Positions 36,037 through 47,582 of a stretch of DNA of 64,000 nucleotides are shown piece by piece. The stretch comes from an uncultured Comamonadaceae bacterium. GTDB lineage: Bacteria > Pseudomonadota > Gammaproteobacteria > Burkholderiales > Burkholderiaceae. The notes under the pieces are model-generated. The model searched no databases. It was not told where the DNA came from and was given only the letters and a program-made list of their open reading frames with translations. Made by a program: the position numbers and the translations under genes. Position 1 is the first letter of the stretch, and every line of letters begins with the position of its first letter. The DNA lies in NCBI GenBank assembly GCA_946482595.1, contig CAMLSD010000008.1, forward strand, positions 11,513 through 75,512, in the 5' to 3' direction.

Positions 36037-36340
36037 GGGCGTGTGTCCTGCGCGGTGGTATCAAGACGCTCAAGCGTAGGCAAATCGGCCATCCCGCGCC
36101 CCCCGTGTCGCCAGCCGCCCGACTGGCGATCAGGGCGAGGCCGGCGTGCCTGCAGCGGCGCCGGCTCTGTGGTAAGGCGCAGTCGTCGCACGCCGACGTG
36201 CCAACAAGTTCACACCTGGGCGTGAACGATCGGCCCGAGGGAGCAGCACGAGACGCTGCATGAGGGTTCCACTGGGGGCGTGCAGGCAGTGCGGCTCCCT
36301 AGAATCGGCACGACATGGCCCCCCGGGGCCCCGCTGCCGA
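36037..36340. other. Divergent gap between alkene reductase and hybrid kinase
   Basis: No gene recognised. Holds the minus-10-like TAGAAT at 36300-36305 reading right. An ATG at 36260 in frame with the kinase would add 27 residues that look non-coding and lies upstream of that promoter box. Confidence 0.5.
36300..36305 (+). promoter_or_regulatory. Minus-10-like TAGAAT upstream of the hybrid kinase
   Basis: Five of six match TATAAT. Transcription from here would start near 36312, about 28 bases before GTG 36341 and after the in-frame ATG 36260. This supports the GTG start. No minus-35 is clear. Confidence 0.4.
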
Positions 36341-39565
<3,225 letters not shown>

Positions 39566-39586
39566 GCCGCACACGGACCACCACGC

Positions 39587-40126
39587 TCAGCCAGCAAACC
39601 CGCCTGCGTCGAGAAAGGCCTGTTCCTCGGGCGTGGTCGCCCGCCCGAGGATGCCGTTGCGGTGCGGGAAGCGCCCAAAGCGCCGGACGATGTCACGATG
39701 CTCCAGCGCATGGCGCATCACCTGCGGCTCCAGGCGCTGGTGCAGCTCGACCGAACGGTCCTGGTCGGCCAGCAACTCCGAATGGGCCAGGGGCAGGTAG
39801 AAGAACAGCCGCAGTCCCACCTCCACCGCCATGTCGTGGCCGGCCACCACGGCCCGCTCCGTCACGCCGCGAGCCGCTTCGTCAGTGGCATACATGCGCG
39901 GCGTGCCGCGAAAGCAGTTGCGCGGGAACTGGTCGAGCAACAGCACCAACCCCAGCGCGTCTTCCGGGCGGACCTCCCAGTGCGCAAGCTGCCCGGCGGC
40001 GGCGGCCTCATGCGCGCTGAGAAACCGCTCCCGGAAGTCCGCATCGAAGGCGGGATCCTTGGTGAACCAGCGCCCCGGCCCGGCTTGCCGCCAGAACGCG
40101 ACAACCTCGTTGGTGGGGGTGGTCAT
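39587..40126 (-). CDS. DUF924 family protein
   Basis: 179 residues: EVVAFWRQAGPGRWFTKDPAFDADFRERF, LGLVLLLDQFPRNCFRGTPRMYATD, LFFYLPLAHSELLADQDRSVEL and RRFGRFPHRNGILGR, all standard DUF924. All-helical, TPR-like fold; function unknown. Its ATG overlaps the stop of the upstream uracil/xanthine permease gene by four bases, so they are translated together. Confidence 0.93.
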   Translation of the reverse strand: MTTPTNEVVAFWRQAGPGRWFTKDPAFDADFRERFLSAHEAAAAGQLAHWEVRPEDALGLVLLLDQFPRNCFRGTPRMYATDEAARGVTERAVVAGHDMAVEVGLRLFFYLPLAHSELLADQDRSVELHQRLEPQVMRHALEHRDIVRRFGRFPHRNGILGRATTPEEQAFLDAGGFAG

Positions 40127-41421
40127 GGCGCGGCCTGTCGGTTCGCGGCGGCATCGCGTCCGGCCAGCAGCGCATACAGCAGGATCGCGCCGAACGTGGC
40201 GGTTCCGATGCCACCGAGCGCAAAGCTGCCGATCTTCAGCGTGAAGTCGCCGGTGCCCAGGATCAGCGTGATGGCCGCCACGATCAGGTTGGTGTTGTTG
40301 CTGAAGTCGACCTTGTTGTCGACCCAGATCTTGGCGCCGGCAATGGCGATCAGGCCGAACACCACGATCGACACACCGCCCATCACCGCCAGCGGCACGG
40401 CCTGGATCAGCGCACCGAACTTCGGGCTGAAGCCCAGCAGGATGGCGATCAGCGCCGCCACCACGAACATGGCCGTCGAATAGATCTTCGTGGCTGCCAT
40501 CACACCGATGTTCTCGGCGTAGGTGGTCACGCCGGTGCCACCCGAGGCGCCCGACACCATCGTCGCCACACCGTCTCCGATGAAGGCACGCCCCATGTAG
40601 GGGTTCATGTCTCGCCCGGTCATCGCACTCACGGCCTTGATGTGGCCCAGGTTCTCGGCCACCAGGATCACCGCCACCGGCGCGATCAGCAGCATCGCCC
40701 CGGCGTCGAACACCGGCGCGGCAAAGCGCGGCAGGCCGAACCAGGCCGCGTTGGCGATGCCCGACAGGTCGATCGGCTTGCCCAGGCCCATGCCGTTGGT
40801 CAGCACCGCGTAGATCAGCGACGCGACGATCAGGCCCACCAGGATCAGCAGGCGCTGCGTCATGCCGCGGGTGAAGACGGCCACGGCCCCCACGCTCAGG
40901 AAGGTCACCGCCTGCATCCACGCATCGAACGCCGTGGGCGCCATGTTCTTGACCGGCACCTGGGCCAGGTTCAGGCCGATCACCGCCACCACCGCCCCGG
41001 TGACCACCGGGGGCATGAAGCGCTCGATCCAGCCCGTGCCCACACCGGCAACGATCAGGCCGATCAGGGTGTAGAGCGCCCCGCAGGCGATGATGCCGCC
41101 CAGCGCAACCCCCAGGTTGGCATTCGGACCCTGGCCGGCATACCCGGTGGCGGCGATCACCACCCCGATGAAGGCAAAGCTCGACCCCAGGTAACTGGGC
41201 ACCCGCCCGCCCACCACCACAAAAAAGATCAGCGTGCCGATGCCGCTCATCAGGATCGCCACATTGGGGTCGAACCCCATCAGCAGGGGCGCCAGCACCG
41301 TGGCGCCGAACATGGCCACCACGTGCTGGATGCCCATGGCCACCGTCTGCGGCCAGGGCAGCCGCTCGTCCGGCGCGATGATGCCCTCGGTCTTCTCGCG
41401 CCACTGGGGAAACAGGCTCAT
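40123..41421 (-). CDS. Uracil/xanthine permease (NAT/NCS2 family)
   Basis: 432 residues from ATG 41421 with AGGAG upstream. Family marks: GIQHVVAMFGATVLAPLLMGFDP near the start, the LGHIKAVSAMTGRD segment, and SGASGGTGVTTYAENIGVMAATKIYS, which carries the Glu and polar residues that bind the base in UraA. About 14 membrane helices. Proton-coupled uptake of uracil or a purine base; the UraA-like motif favours uracil. Confidence 0.92.
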   Translation of the reverse strand: MSLFPQWREKTEGIIAPDERLPWPQTVAMGIQHVVAMFGATVLAPLLMGFDPNVAILMSGIGTLIFFVVVGGRVPSYLGSSFAFIGVVIAATGYAGQGPNANLGVALGGIIACGALYTLIGLIVAGVGTGWIERFMPPVVTGAVVAVIGLNLAQVPVKNMAPTAFDAWMQAVTFLSVGAVAVFTRGMTQRLLILVGLIVASLIYAVLTNGMGLGKPIDLSGIANAAWFGLPRFAAPVFDAGAMLLIAPVAVILVAENLGHIKAVSAMTGRDMNPYMGRAFIGDGVATMVSGASGGTGVTTYAENIGVMAATKIYSTAMFVVAALIAILLGFSPKFGALIQAVPLAVMGGVSIVVFGLIAIAGAKIWVDNKVDFSNNTNLIVAAITLILGTGDFTLKIGSFALGGIGTATFGAILLYALLAGRDAAANRQAAP

Positions 41422-41730
41422 CCGGATCTCCTCGTTGTTGTCGATGAAGCACGCCGGGGGACCGGCAGTGCGCAGCGGGAGTGTAGGAGCATGGTGCAAT
41501 GCACACATACGGGGCGCGCCCGGGGGCAAAAACAAACGGGCCTGTGGGCGCCCCCATGCGGTGGCGCTCACAGGCCCATGCGCTCGGGAAGTCGGCGGCC
41601 GGGGCTCTCGCTCTTCCTGCCCCGGCCGCTTCTTCCCCTCTTCCCCCGACGTCCCCAGAGACTGGTTGCTCAGTTCCGGGTTCTGGAAACCCTGTGGGCT
41701 GCGGTCGAACCTGCCGCTGCCCTGTTCGTG
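41422..41730. other. Gap holding a minus-strand terminator
   Basis: About 310 bases without a supportable gene. It contains the 5' leader of the permease (41422-41500), the terminator at 41528-41577 and about 150 bases of pyrimidine-rich sequence that would be the 3' untranslated part of the small-gene pair upstream. Confidence 0.5.
41528..41577 (-). terminator. Terminator of the 41731-42191 small-gene operon
   Basis: On the minus strand GGGCCTGTG-A-GCGCC pairs with GGCGC-C-CACAGGCCC around a short loop and is followed by GTTTGTTTTTG. The stem is 14 pairs with one mismatch. It ends a minus-strand transcript arriving from 41731-42191. Confidence 0.75.
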
Positions 41731-41907
41731 TTACCTGTGACGCAGACCCAGCGTGCGCTGGGCCGGCTCGGTGCGCGACTGCAGCACCTGGACCTGGCGC
41801 AAGCCGGCGCCCGTGGTCCGGGCTACCGCCCCGCCGGGGCTGACCCGGTCCGGGCGGGCGGCATGCCGCGCCAGCACACCTGGCGCCTGAGGCTTGATCG
41901 TGTTCAT
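41731..41907 (-). CDS. Unrecognised 58-residue protein
   Basis: 58 residues, basic, rich in Arg, Gln and Ala: MNTIKPQAPGVLARHAARPDRV to QRTLGLRHR. Third codon positions are almost all G or C, as in real genes of this genome. Its ATG overlaps the stop of the 95-residue gene (ATGA at 41904-41907), so the two are coupled. No domain or signal peptide recognised. The terminator at 41528 supports transcription in this direction. Confidence 0.5.
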   Translation of the reverse strand: MNTIKPQAPGVLARHAARPDRVSPGGAVARTTGAGLRQVQVLQSRTEPAQRTLGLRHR

Positions 41908-42191
41908 GGCTGGACCCACCATTGGCTCGGTGCAAAGTCGGTGCACAGGAAGACCGGGGCCGCCGGTGCACCGCGGCCCAGGCGCTGCAGCGCGGCTTCA
42001 GCCCAGCTGGGGCCGGCGGCCTCGCTTGAACGTGGTGCCAGCCGGATCAGTGAGGACCAGCCACCACGGGCACGCGGCGCCTTGGCGCTGGAGGCCGCGG
42101 GCGTGCCGGTGGCCTGTGCCCGGCTGCGACGGGCGATCTGGCCGGACTGGGACGCGGCCGAGCCGCGCCGTTTGACACTCAGGATGCTCAT
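41904..42191 (-). CDS. Unrecognised 95-residue protein
   Basis: 95 residues. The N-terminal half is basic and Ser/Ala-rich (MSILSVKRRGSAASQSGQIARRSR), the C-terminal half more ordered (ARGGWSSLIRLAPRSSEAAG, PSWAEAALQRLG, APVFLCTDFAPSQWWVQP). Coding bias is good. No Shine-Dalgarno is clear. First gene of a two-gene unit with the 58-residue protein. The Trp/Phe-rich end and basic start hint at a nucleic-acid or protein-binding role, but I recognise no family. Confidence 0.55.
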   Translation of the reverse strand: MSILSVKRRGSAASQSGQIARRSRAQATGTPAASSAKAPRARGGWSSLIRLAPRSSEAAGPSWAEAALQRLGRGAPAAPVFLCTDFAPSQWWVQP

Positions 42192-42469
42192 CGCCGTACT
42201 GCCTGTGGGTGAGAGGTTCGTTGACTTTCGATGTGAAGTCAGTGGCAGCTTTCATGCCAAGGCCGCAAACGTAACCAATCCGGGTGGATCGGCCCGCATG
42301 TCAGGCATTTGCTCACAGACGGTTACAGGTACGACCGGTTGAGTCAGTTTTTGTGTCAGGCCGGTGCCGGTTGTGTCAGCTCTGACCGGCAGTGCCTTGA
42401 GATCGGCCGCTCGGGCACCATGTGGGGCCGGTCAGATTGACATGCACCGAGTTTTCGAAAGGCCAGTCC

Positions 42470-42967
42470 ATGGACGCACAGATCGGGGGCGACGCCCTGT
42501 GGTGGATCCTCAGCGGCATCCTCATCCTGGTGGGAATCGCCGGCACCGTGCTGCCCGCCCTGCCCGGCGCCGGCCTGGTGCTGGCCGGTGTGCTGGTCGG
42601 GGCCTGGTCGGACGGTTTCACCCGGGTCTCGGGGCTCACCGTCGCGGTGATCGCCGTGCTGGCCGTGCTGGCCTGGGTGGTCGACTATGTGGCGGCCATG
42701 CTCGGTGCACGGCGCGCCGGGGCCAGCCCGCTGGCGCTGGTCGGCGCGGCGCTGGGCACGGTGGCGGGCATCTTCACCGGTTTCATCGGCCTGATCTTCA
42801 TGCCGCTGGTGGGCGCCATGGCCGGTGAGTACTGGGCCCGCCGCGACAGCGCACAGGCGGCCCAGGTGGGCCTGGCGACCTGGCTCGGGCTGCTGGTGGG
42901 CACCGTCGTGAAGCTCACGCTGGTGTTCATGATGGTGGGCATTTTTGTGGTCGCCTGGTGGGTGTGA
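42470..42967 (+). CDS. DUF456 membrane protein
   Basis: 165 residues from ATG 42470 with AAAGG upstream. Four to five Gly/Ala-rich membrane helices; LVGIAGTVLPALPGAGLVLAGVLVGAWSDGF and FIGLIFMPLVGAMAGEYWARRD are typical of DUF456. Family function is unknown. Single gene between a small-gene pair and a convergent hydrolase. Confidence 0.9.
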   Translation: MDAQIGGDALWWILSGILILVGIAGTVLPALPGAGLVLAGVLVGAWSDGFTRVSGLTVAVIAVLAVLAWVVDYVAAMLGARRAGASPLALVGAALGTVAGIFTGFIGLIFMPLVGAMAGEYWARRDSAQAAQVGLATWLGLLVGTVVKLTLVFMMVGIFVVAWWV

Positions 42968-42997
42968 GGCCCCTGACCAGCCCGCGGCCCGGCGACG

Positions 42998-43030
42998 CCC
43001 GTGACGCGCCCGTGACGCGCCCGTAGCGCG
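42998..43030. repeat. 11-bp tandem repeat between convergent genes
   Basis: CCCGTGACGCG twice exactly, then CCCGTAGCGCG and a partial fourth unit. It lies in the 74-base gap between the DUF456 and hydrolase stops. Confidence 0.85.
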
Positions 43031-43041
43031 CCCGTGGGGTG

Positions 43042-43920
43042 TCAGGGCGCCGCGACGAAATCGACCACCCGCGAGATCACGCCCGGGTCGCTCAGCAGCC
43101 GCCGGTGGCCCAGGCCGGTCGTCAGGTCCAGCCGTCCGTCGGGCAGCCAGTCGAGCAGGCGGTGGGCCTCCTGGACCGGCACCGTGCGGTCGTCGCGGTC
43201 GTGCACGACCAGCACCGGCACGGCAATGCGCGGGGCTGTCCAGCGCGCATGCATGCGGTCGAGCACCACGGCCTCGCGCGCCTCGATGTGCTGCACCATC
43301 GCATGCCGGGTCGACTCCTGCAGGCCGAACGCGGACGCATAGTCGCGTGTCACCTGGGTCAGGTCGGTGGGCGAGGCGATCGTCACCAGCCGTGTCGCCT
43401 GCAGGCCCCGGGCCGCCGCGACCAGGGCCGACGAGCCGCCCATCGAATGGCCGATCACCGCATGCACCTGCCCGGACCGGGCGGCAAGGTAGTCGAGCAC
43501 CCGCGCGAACTGGGCCAGGGTCGTGCGCCAGCCGGCGCTGCGGCCATGCGCCGGCTGGTCGACCGCCACCGGCGCATAGCCGCGTGCCTGCAGCGCCTCG
43601 GCCAGGGGCGCCATCTGCAGGCCCCAGCCGCCCCAGCCGTGCGTCAGCAGCACCCGGGGCGCCTCGGGCGCAGCGTCCCAGGCATACAGCGTCAGGTTGC
43701 CCGTCTCGAACGGCAGGCGCCCGATGCGCACGCCCGCCCCGGGGCGGGCGGCGCGCGCCATCAGGCGGCCCTGCATCGGTGCACAGAACACGGCGGCCGC
43801 CAGGCGGCCGGCCACCCGCGGGCCGAGCGGTTCGCTGCGACGCAGGCCCCAGCGCACCATCCGGAACCACGGGCTGGCGGCAAAACTCCGGCCGGCGGCC
43901 GTGATGGCCGGCTCAGCCAC
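43042..43920 (-). CDS. Alpha/beta hydrolase
   Basis: 292 residues from GTG 43920; a start at 43974 is possible but would overlap the small upstream gene fully. Motifs: VLLTHGWGGWGLQMAPLAEAL (oxyanion), VAVDQPAHGRS, nucleophile elbow GHSMGGSSALV, VVHDRDDRTVPVQEAHRLL (acid) and GLGHRRLL (His). Serine hydrolase with unknown substrate. Its start overlaps the end of the 51-residue membrane protein gene by eight bases, forming an operon behind a TetR-type operator. Confidence 0.87.
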   Translation of the reverse strand: MAEPAITAAGRSFAASPWFRMVRWGLRRSEPLGPRVAGRLAAAVFCAPMQGRLMARAARPGAGVRIGRLPFETGNLTLYAWDAAPEAPRVLLTHGWGGWGLQMAPLAEALQARGYAPVAVDQPAHGRSAGWRTTLAQFARVLDYLAARSGQVHAVIGHSMGGSSALVAAARGLQATRLVTIASPTDLTQVTRDYASAFGLQESTRHAMVQHIEAREAVVLDRMHARWTAPRIAVPVLVVHDRDDRTVPVQEAHRLLDWLPDGRLDLTTGLGHRRLLSDPGVISRVVDFVAAP

Positions 43921-44068
43921 GGCGCACCCCGGTGCCCCCGCAGCGGCGCTCGCCGAACACCAGGCTGAAGTCATCGTTGTGGCGCGGCACGCCCTGCCAC
44001 ACCTTGCGGGCCAGCCAGCCCAGACGGGCCACGACGGCCACCACCAGCAGTGCGATCACGATCAGCAT
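43913..44068 (-). CDS. Small single-span membrane protein (51 aa)
   Basis: 51 residues with a strong ribosome site (CAGGAG, seven bases before ATG 44068). One N-terminal membrane helix (MLIVIALLVVAVVARLGWLARKVW) and a short cytoplasmic tail with PRHNDDFSLVF. It leads the operon with the alpha/beta hydrolase. A TetR-type operator lies 15 bases upstream. Confidence 0.75.
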   Translation of the reverse strand: MLIVIALLVVAVVARLGWLARKVWQGVPRHNDDFSLVFGERRCGGTGVRRG

Positions 44069-44082
44069 GATTTTCTCCTGTT

Positions 44083-44098
44083 TCGCACGGTCGTGCGA
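44083..44098. promoter_or_regulatory. TetR operator, copy 1
   Basis: TCGCACG-GT-CGTGCGA: perfect seven-base arms around a two-base centre, directly upstream of the ribosome site of the 51-residue protein. Its complement matches 14 of 16 bases of the element at 44800-44815 before the TetR gene. Confidence 0.7.
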
Positions 44099-44173
44099 GA
44101 TTGGGTCAAAACAAGGCACCTTGTGGGTGCCGCTCGGGGAAACTTGTCTCGGGTTGAACGGGCCGCCGCAGCC

Positions 44174-44788
44174 TCAGGCTGCCGCAGCGCGGGTATAGCT
44201 TTCGATCAGGCGCTCATAGGCGGCCCAGGCCCGGTCACAGGCCCGAGGGTCACGCATGAAACGCGCGTCGCGCATCAGGGCAATGAACAGGCCGTCGAGC
44301 TCGAACACGAGCTGTTCGGCGTCCGTCTTGGCGGGCAACTGGCCGGCATCGATGGCCTGGATCACGGTGCGCTTGAGCGTGGCACGCCAGCGCATCACGC
44401 CGTCCAGCAGCAGGTCGCGCAGCGGCCCTTCGCGGTCGTCGAACTCGAACGCGCCGGCGCAGTAGATGCAGCCGTAGCGGATCTCGACCTCCTCGGCCCG
44501 CTTCAGCCACAGCCGCATGATCGCGTTCAGGCGCGGCAGGCCACGCGGCTCGCGCATCGCCGGCAGGAACACGTCCTGCAGGAAGCGGCGGTCGTATTCC
44601 TCGATCACCGCGCGCTGCAGGGCCTCGCGCGAGCCGATGCGGGAGAACACGCCACTCTTGGACAAACCCAGCCGCTTGGCGACCTCGCCGATGGTCAGGC
44701 TCTCCAGCCCGTCGGTCGCGGCCATCATCAGGGCCGTGTCCAGGATGGCGGTGCGGGTGAGTTCGCTGCGACTGGTTTTCGCTTCCAT
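44174..44788 (-). CDS. TetR-family repressor
   Basis: 204 residues from ATG 44788; the open frame extends to 44845 but the extra residues cover the operator. HTH at about 10-58 (RTAILDTALMMAATDGLESLTIGEVAKRLGLSKSGVFSRIGSREALQ). The ligand domain has CIYCAGAFEFDD and LDGLFIALMRDARF, close to the YcdC/AefR-type C-terminal layout. Likely autorepressed and likely controls the membrane protein/hydrolase operon just downstream, through two matching 16-bp operators. Confidence 0.93.
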   Translation of the reverse strand: MEAKTSRSELTRTAILDTALMMAATDGLESLTIGEVAKRLGLSKSGVFSRIGSREALQRAVIEEYDRRFLQDVFLPAMREPRGLPRLNAIMRLWLKRAEEVEIRYGCIYCAGAFEFDDREGPLRDLLLDGVMRWRATLKRTVIQAIDAGQLPAKTDAEQLVFELDGLFIALMRDARFMRDPRACDRAWAAYERLIESYTRAAAA

Positions 44789-44799
44789 GGACTGCAATT

Positions 44800-44815
44800 T
44801 AGCACGACCGTCCGA
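44800..44815. promoter_or_regulatory. TetR operator, copy 2
   Basis: TAGCACG-AC-CGTCCGA, 12 bases upstream of the TetR ATG, flanked by the inverted pair GCAATTT (44794-44800) and AAATTGC (44815-44821). Matches copy 1 at 44083. Confidence 0.65.
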
Positions 44816-44838
44816 AATTGCAAGCCCGACTCGAAAAT

Positions 44839-45624
44839 TCACCACCGGCCCAGCACGCCGGCCTCCTCGTCGGGCGTCAGGATCCGCCCGGGCGCCGTCC
44901 GCTCGACCAGCGCATCGAATTCTGCCAGCCCCGCGCTGGCCGGCCGGTAGTCGGGCGAGCCGGCCCCACCGGACGGCTGGGCCAGCACGACACGCGGCTG
45001 CCAGTGCCCGGCCGGGTCACGGCAGGCCAGCACACGCCAGGCCTCGGCGTCGCCGGCGGCCACATCGGTGTATTCGCGGCAATGCCCGCCCGAGGCCAGC
45101 GCGATCGTCGCAAACGGCGTGATGGTGCGCTGGCGTGAGGTGTCGCCGATGAGCACCGGGGTGCTGCTGGGCGTGCGGTCGAGCACCGCCTGCGGCAGGC
45201 TCGCCCAGGCGGCTGCCGCACGGGCGGGTTCGTCGGCGGGCGGCCCGGCCAGTCGGGGTCCGAGCAGGCCCAGCAGCACCCCGACGGCAAGTCCGGCCAG
45301 GCCGGTGGCCCCGGCAACGCGCCAGGACCGCAGCCACTGCCGCCATGACGGCCCCCCCGCTGTGCGCGGGGTCGGCCGCGGCGTCGTCAGCAGTTCGGTG
45401 CGCAACGCCTCCAGCCGGTCGGGCAGCGGCTCGTGCAGGGTGTCGTCCAGCAGGCGAAGGTGCCGGCGGGTCAGCGCAAAGGCCTCGACCCGGCGGCGCG
45501 CCTCGTCATCGTGCATCAGGCGCTGGCGCACCAGCGCCGCCTCGTCGGGCGGCAGGCGATCATCGGCGTAGGCCATCAGGCATTCGTCCGAGAGCGCCGG
45601 GCCCGTGGGTTCGATCGGTGTCAT
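44839..45624 (-). CDS. Anti-sigma factor, single membrane span
   Basis: 261 residues from ATG 45624, overlapping the sigma gene's stop (ATGA). N-terminal anti-sigma domain with LSDECLMAYADDRLPPDEAALVRQRLMHDDEARRRVEAF, no zinc-binding Cys cluster. One membrane helix near residues 102-122 (VAGATGLAGLAVGVLLGLLG). The periplasmic part has two Cys (GGHCREYTD, VLACRDPAG) that may form a disulphide. It would hold the ECF sigma factor encoded just upstream. Confidence 0.85.
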   Translation of the reverse strand: MTPIEPTGPALSDECLMAYADDRLPPDEAALVRQRLMHDDEARRRVEAFALTRRHLRLLDDTLHEPLPDRLEALRTELLTTPRPTPRTAGGPSWRQWLRSWRVAGATGLAGLAVGVLLGLLGPRLAGPPADEPARAAAAWASLPQAVLDRTPSSTPVLIGDTSRQRTITPFATIALASGGHCREYTDVAAGDAEAWRVLACRDPAGHWQPRVVLAQPSGGAGSPDYRPASAGLAEFDALVERTAPGRILTPDEEAGVLGRW

Positions 45625-46139
45625 GGCTGGCCTCCCAGCATGCGGGTGAGTCGGAGTCGGGCGCGCGCCAGACGGCTCATCACGGTGCCCACCGGGATGT
45701 CCAGCGCCTGCGCGGCCTCCTGGTAGCTGTGATCCTCGACGCACACCAGCGCCATCACGGCGCGCTGTTCGTCCGGCAGGTCGGCCAGGGCCCGCAGCAC
45801 CTGCTGCAGCGACAGGCGCTGCTCGGTGACGGTGCGGCCGTCCACCCCGGCCACCGCCGCCAGCGTGTCCTCGCTGCCGTCCAGATGTCCGTCAGGGCGC
45901 ACCTGCCGTGCCCGCTGCCAGTCGATCCACAGGTTCTGCATCAGGCGGAACATCCAGCTGTCCAGCCGCGTACCCGGCTCAAACTGGCCCAGGCGCGGCA
46001 GGGCCCGTTCGCAGGCCGCCTGCACCAGGTCATCGGCCTCGTCGGAGCCGGCCGTGAGGGCACGCGCAAACCGCCGCAGCCGGGGCAGCAGCGCCGCCAG
46101 CTCGCGGCGCAGGTCGGTGGGATCGTTCGGTGCGTGCAT
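45621..46139 (-). CDS. ECF sigma factor
   Basis: 172 residues. Region 2: LPRLRRFARALTAGSDEADDLVQAACERAL and SWMFRLMQNLWIDWQR. Region 4: LADLPDEQRAVMALVCVEDHSYQEAAQALDIPVGTVMSRLARARLRL. Coupled to its anti-sigma gene. Divergent from the subtilase cluster at 46251, making that cluster a candidate target (inference). Confidence 0.93.
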   Translation of the reverse strand: MHAPNDPTDLRRELAALLPRLRRFARALTAGSDEADDLVQAACERALPRLGQFEPGTRLDSWMFRLMQNLWIDWQRARQVRPDGHLDGSEDTLAAVAGVDGRTVTEQRLSLQQVLRALADLPDEQRAVMALVCVEDHSYQEAAQALDIPVGTVMSRLARARLRLTRMLGGQP

Positions 46140-46250
46140 GCGGTCCAGGCGCCAGGTCAGGGCAACAACGGATGAGCGGGCCGCCCTATTCCCGGTGCGC
46201 CGAAAAAAATCGTCGCCCGTGCGGGCCGGGGCGGATGGTAGCCTCACACC

Positions 46251-47582
46251 ATGCATTCCGTCACAGCCACCCGGGTGGCCTGTCACCTCTTGCAGCGCCT
46301 TGGCCACGGGCGCCGTGCGCTGGCGCGGCTGCTGGCCCTCGTGCTGGCGCTTGGCCTGGCGCCCTGGCCACTCGAACCGGCCAACCCTTTCGGCCTGCTC
46401 GGCCCGGCCCAGGCTGACGACGACGATGATGACGACGATGACGACGACGGCGGGTCCGGCCCGGGGGCCGGCTCGGACGGGGGCCCCGCCGGGCTGGCCG
46501 TGGCCGGCGAATCGCTCAGCAGCGAAGTGCTCGCGATGGGGCTCGGTGCGACGCAGATCGCCACGCTGGAAGGCCTGGGCTACCGGGTGATCGAGCGTGC
46601 CCGCCTGGCCCGCCTGCAACTTGATGTGGTGCGGCTGCAGGAGCCGCCGGTGTGGTCGCGCCTGACGCTGCCGCGTCAGTTGCGCGAGGCGGGCCTGGAG
46701 GGGCGGCTCAGCCCCAATCATGTCTATCGGCTGGCCCAGCCGGCCTGCGAAGGCCAGCGCTGCTACGGGTTCGAAGCGGTCGGCTGGCCGATCCCGTCGA
46801 GCCCGTCCGGGTGTGGCCGCGGCCTCGTGATCGGCATGGTCGACACGGCCGTGGCGACCGGCCACCCGGCCCTGCAGGGGGCCGACGTGCGCACGCGCCG
46901 CTTTGTGGACGGGCCGGCCGCTCCCGACCACGGCACCGCGGTTGCCGGGCTGCTGGTCGGCGCCCCAGGAAGCGGTTTTCCCGGGCTGCTGCCGGGCGCT
47001 CGCCTGGTGGCCGCCGAGGTGTTCGACCGCGACTGGATCGGCCGGGCCCGCACCCATGCGTTTGCGGTGGCGCTGGCGCTCGACTGGCTGGCCACGCAGG
47101 GCGTGCGGGTGGTCAACCTGAGCTTTGCCGGCCCCGACAACCCGGTGCTGGAAGCGGCCATCCGCCGGCTGGTGGCACGCAACATCGTGGTGGCCGCGGC
47201 CGCAGGCAATGACGGCCCGAACGCCGCGCCAGCCTACCCGGCGGCTTACTCGAGCCGGGTGCCCGGTGTGCTGGCCGTGACCGCGGTGGACGTGCAGCTC
47301 TCACCCTATCGCCGCGCCAACCGGGGGGAGCACCTCGACCTGTCGGCGCCCGGCGTGGGCATCTGGACCGCCGAGGTCGAAGGCCCCGGGCGCTTCGACA
47401 CCGGCACCTCGCTGGCGGCGACCTTCGTGACGGCGGCCGCCGCGACACTCGACCCGCGGCGCCGGCTCAGTGCTGCCGCGGTCGGCCAGCGGCTGGCGCA
47501 GCGGGCGCGCGACCTCGGCCCCGCCGGACGCGACCCGGTGTTCGGTCACGGCCTCGTTCAGGCCGGCGCGGCATGCCGCTGA
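46251..47582 (+). CDS. Secreted S8 (subtilisin-family) peptidase with poly-Asp tract
   Basis: 443 residues. A long signal-like start with a hydrophobic stretch (about 25-40) and a likely cleavage after AQA is followed at once by 11 Asp residues and a Gly-rich linker. Triad: Asp198 (GMVDTAV), His227 (DHGTAVAG), Ser387 (GTSLAA); the oxyanion Asn is in AAGNDGP. The region before Asp198 is probably a propeptide. The Asp run could bind Ca2+ or act as a spacer. The next gene starts ten bases before its stop, so the pair is coupled. Confidence 0.9.
   Translation: MHSVTATRVACHLLQRLGHGRRALARLLALVLALGLAPWPLEPANPFGLLGPAQADDDDDDDDDDDGGSGPGAGSDGGPAGLAVAGESLSSEVLAMGLGATQIATLEGLGYRVIERARLARLQLDVVRLQEPPVWSRLTLPRQLREAGLEGRLSPNHVYRLAQPACEGQRCYGFEAVGWPIPSSPSGCGRGLVIGMVDTAVATGHPALQGADVRTRRFVDGPAAPDHGTAVAGLLVGAPGSGFPGLLPGARLVAAEVFDRDWIGRARTHAFAVALALDWLATQGVRVVNLSFAGPDNPVLEAAIRRLVARNIVVAAAAGNDGPNAAPAYPAAYSSRVPGVLAVTAVDVQLSPYRRANRGEHLDLSAPGVGIWTAEVEGPGRFDTGTSLAATFVTAAAATLDPRRRLSAAAVGQRLAQRARDLGPAGRDPVFGHGLVQAGAACR

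Noticed and set aside
36260..36340. ATG start for the hybrid kinase at 36260
   Set aside because: It lies upstream of the TAGAAT box and the added residues look non-coding; GTG 36341 fits better.
40642..42342. Long plus-strand frame across the permease and the gap after it
   Set aside because: Its first half mirrors the permease. In the second half the minus strand has two coupled small genes with better codon bias and a terminator in their direction.
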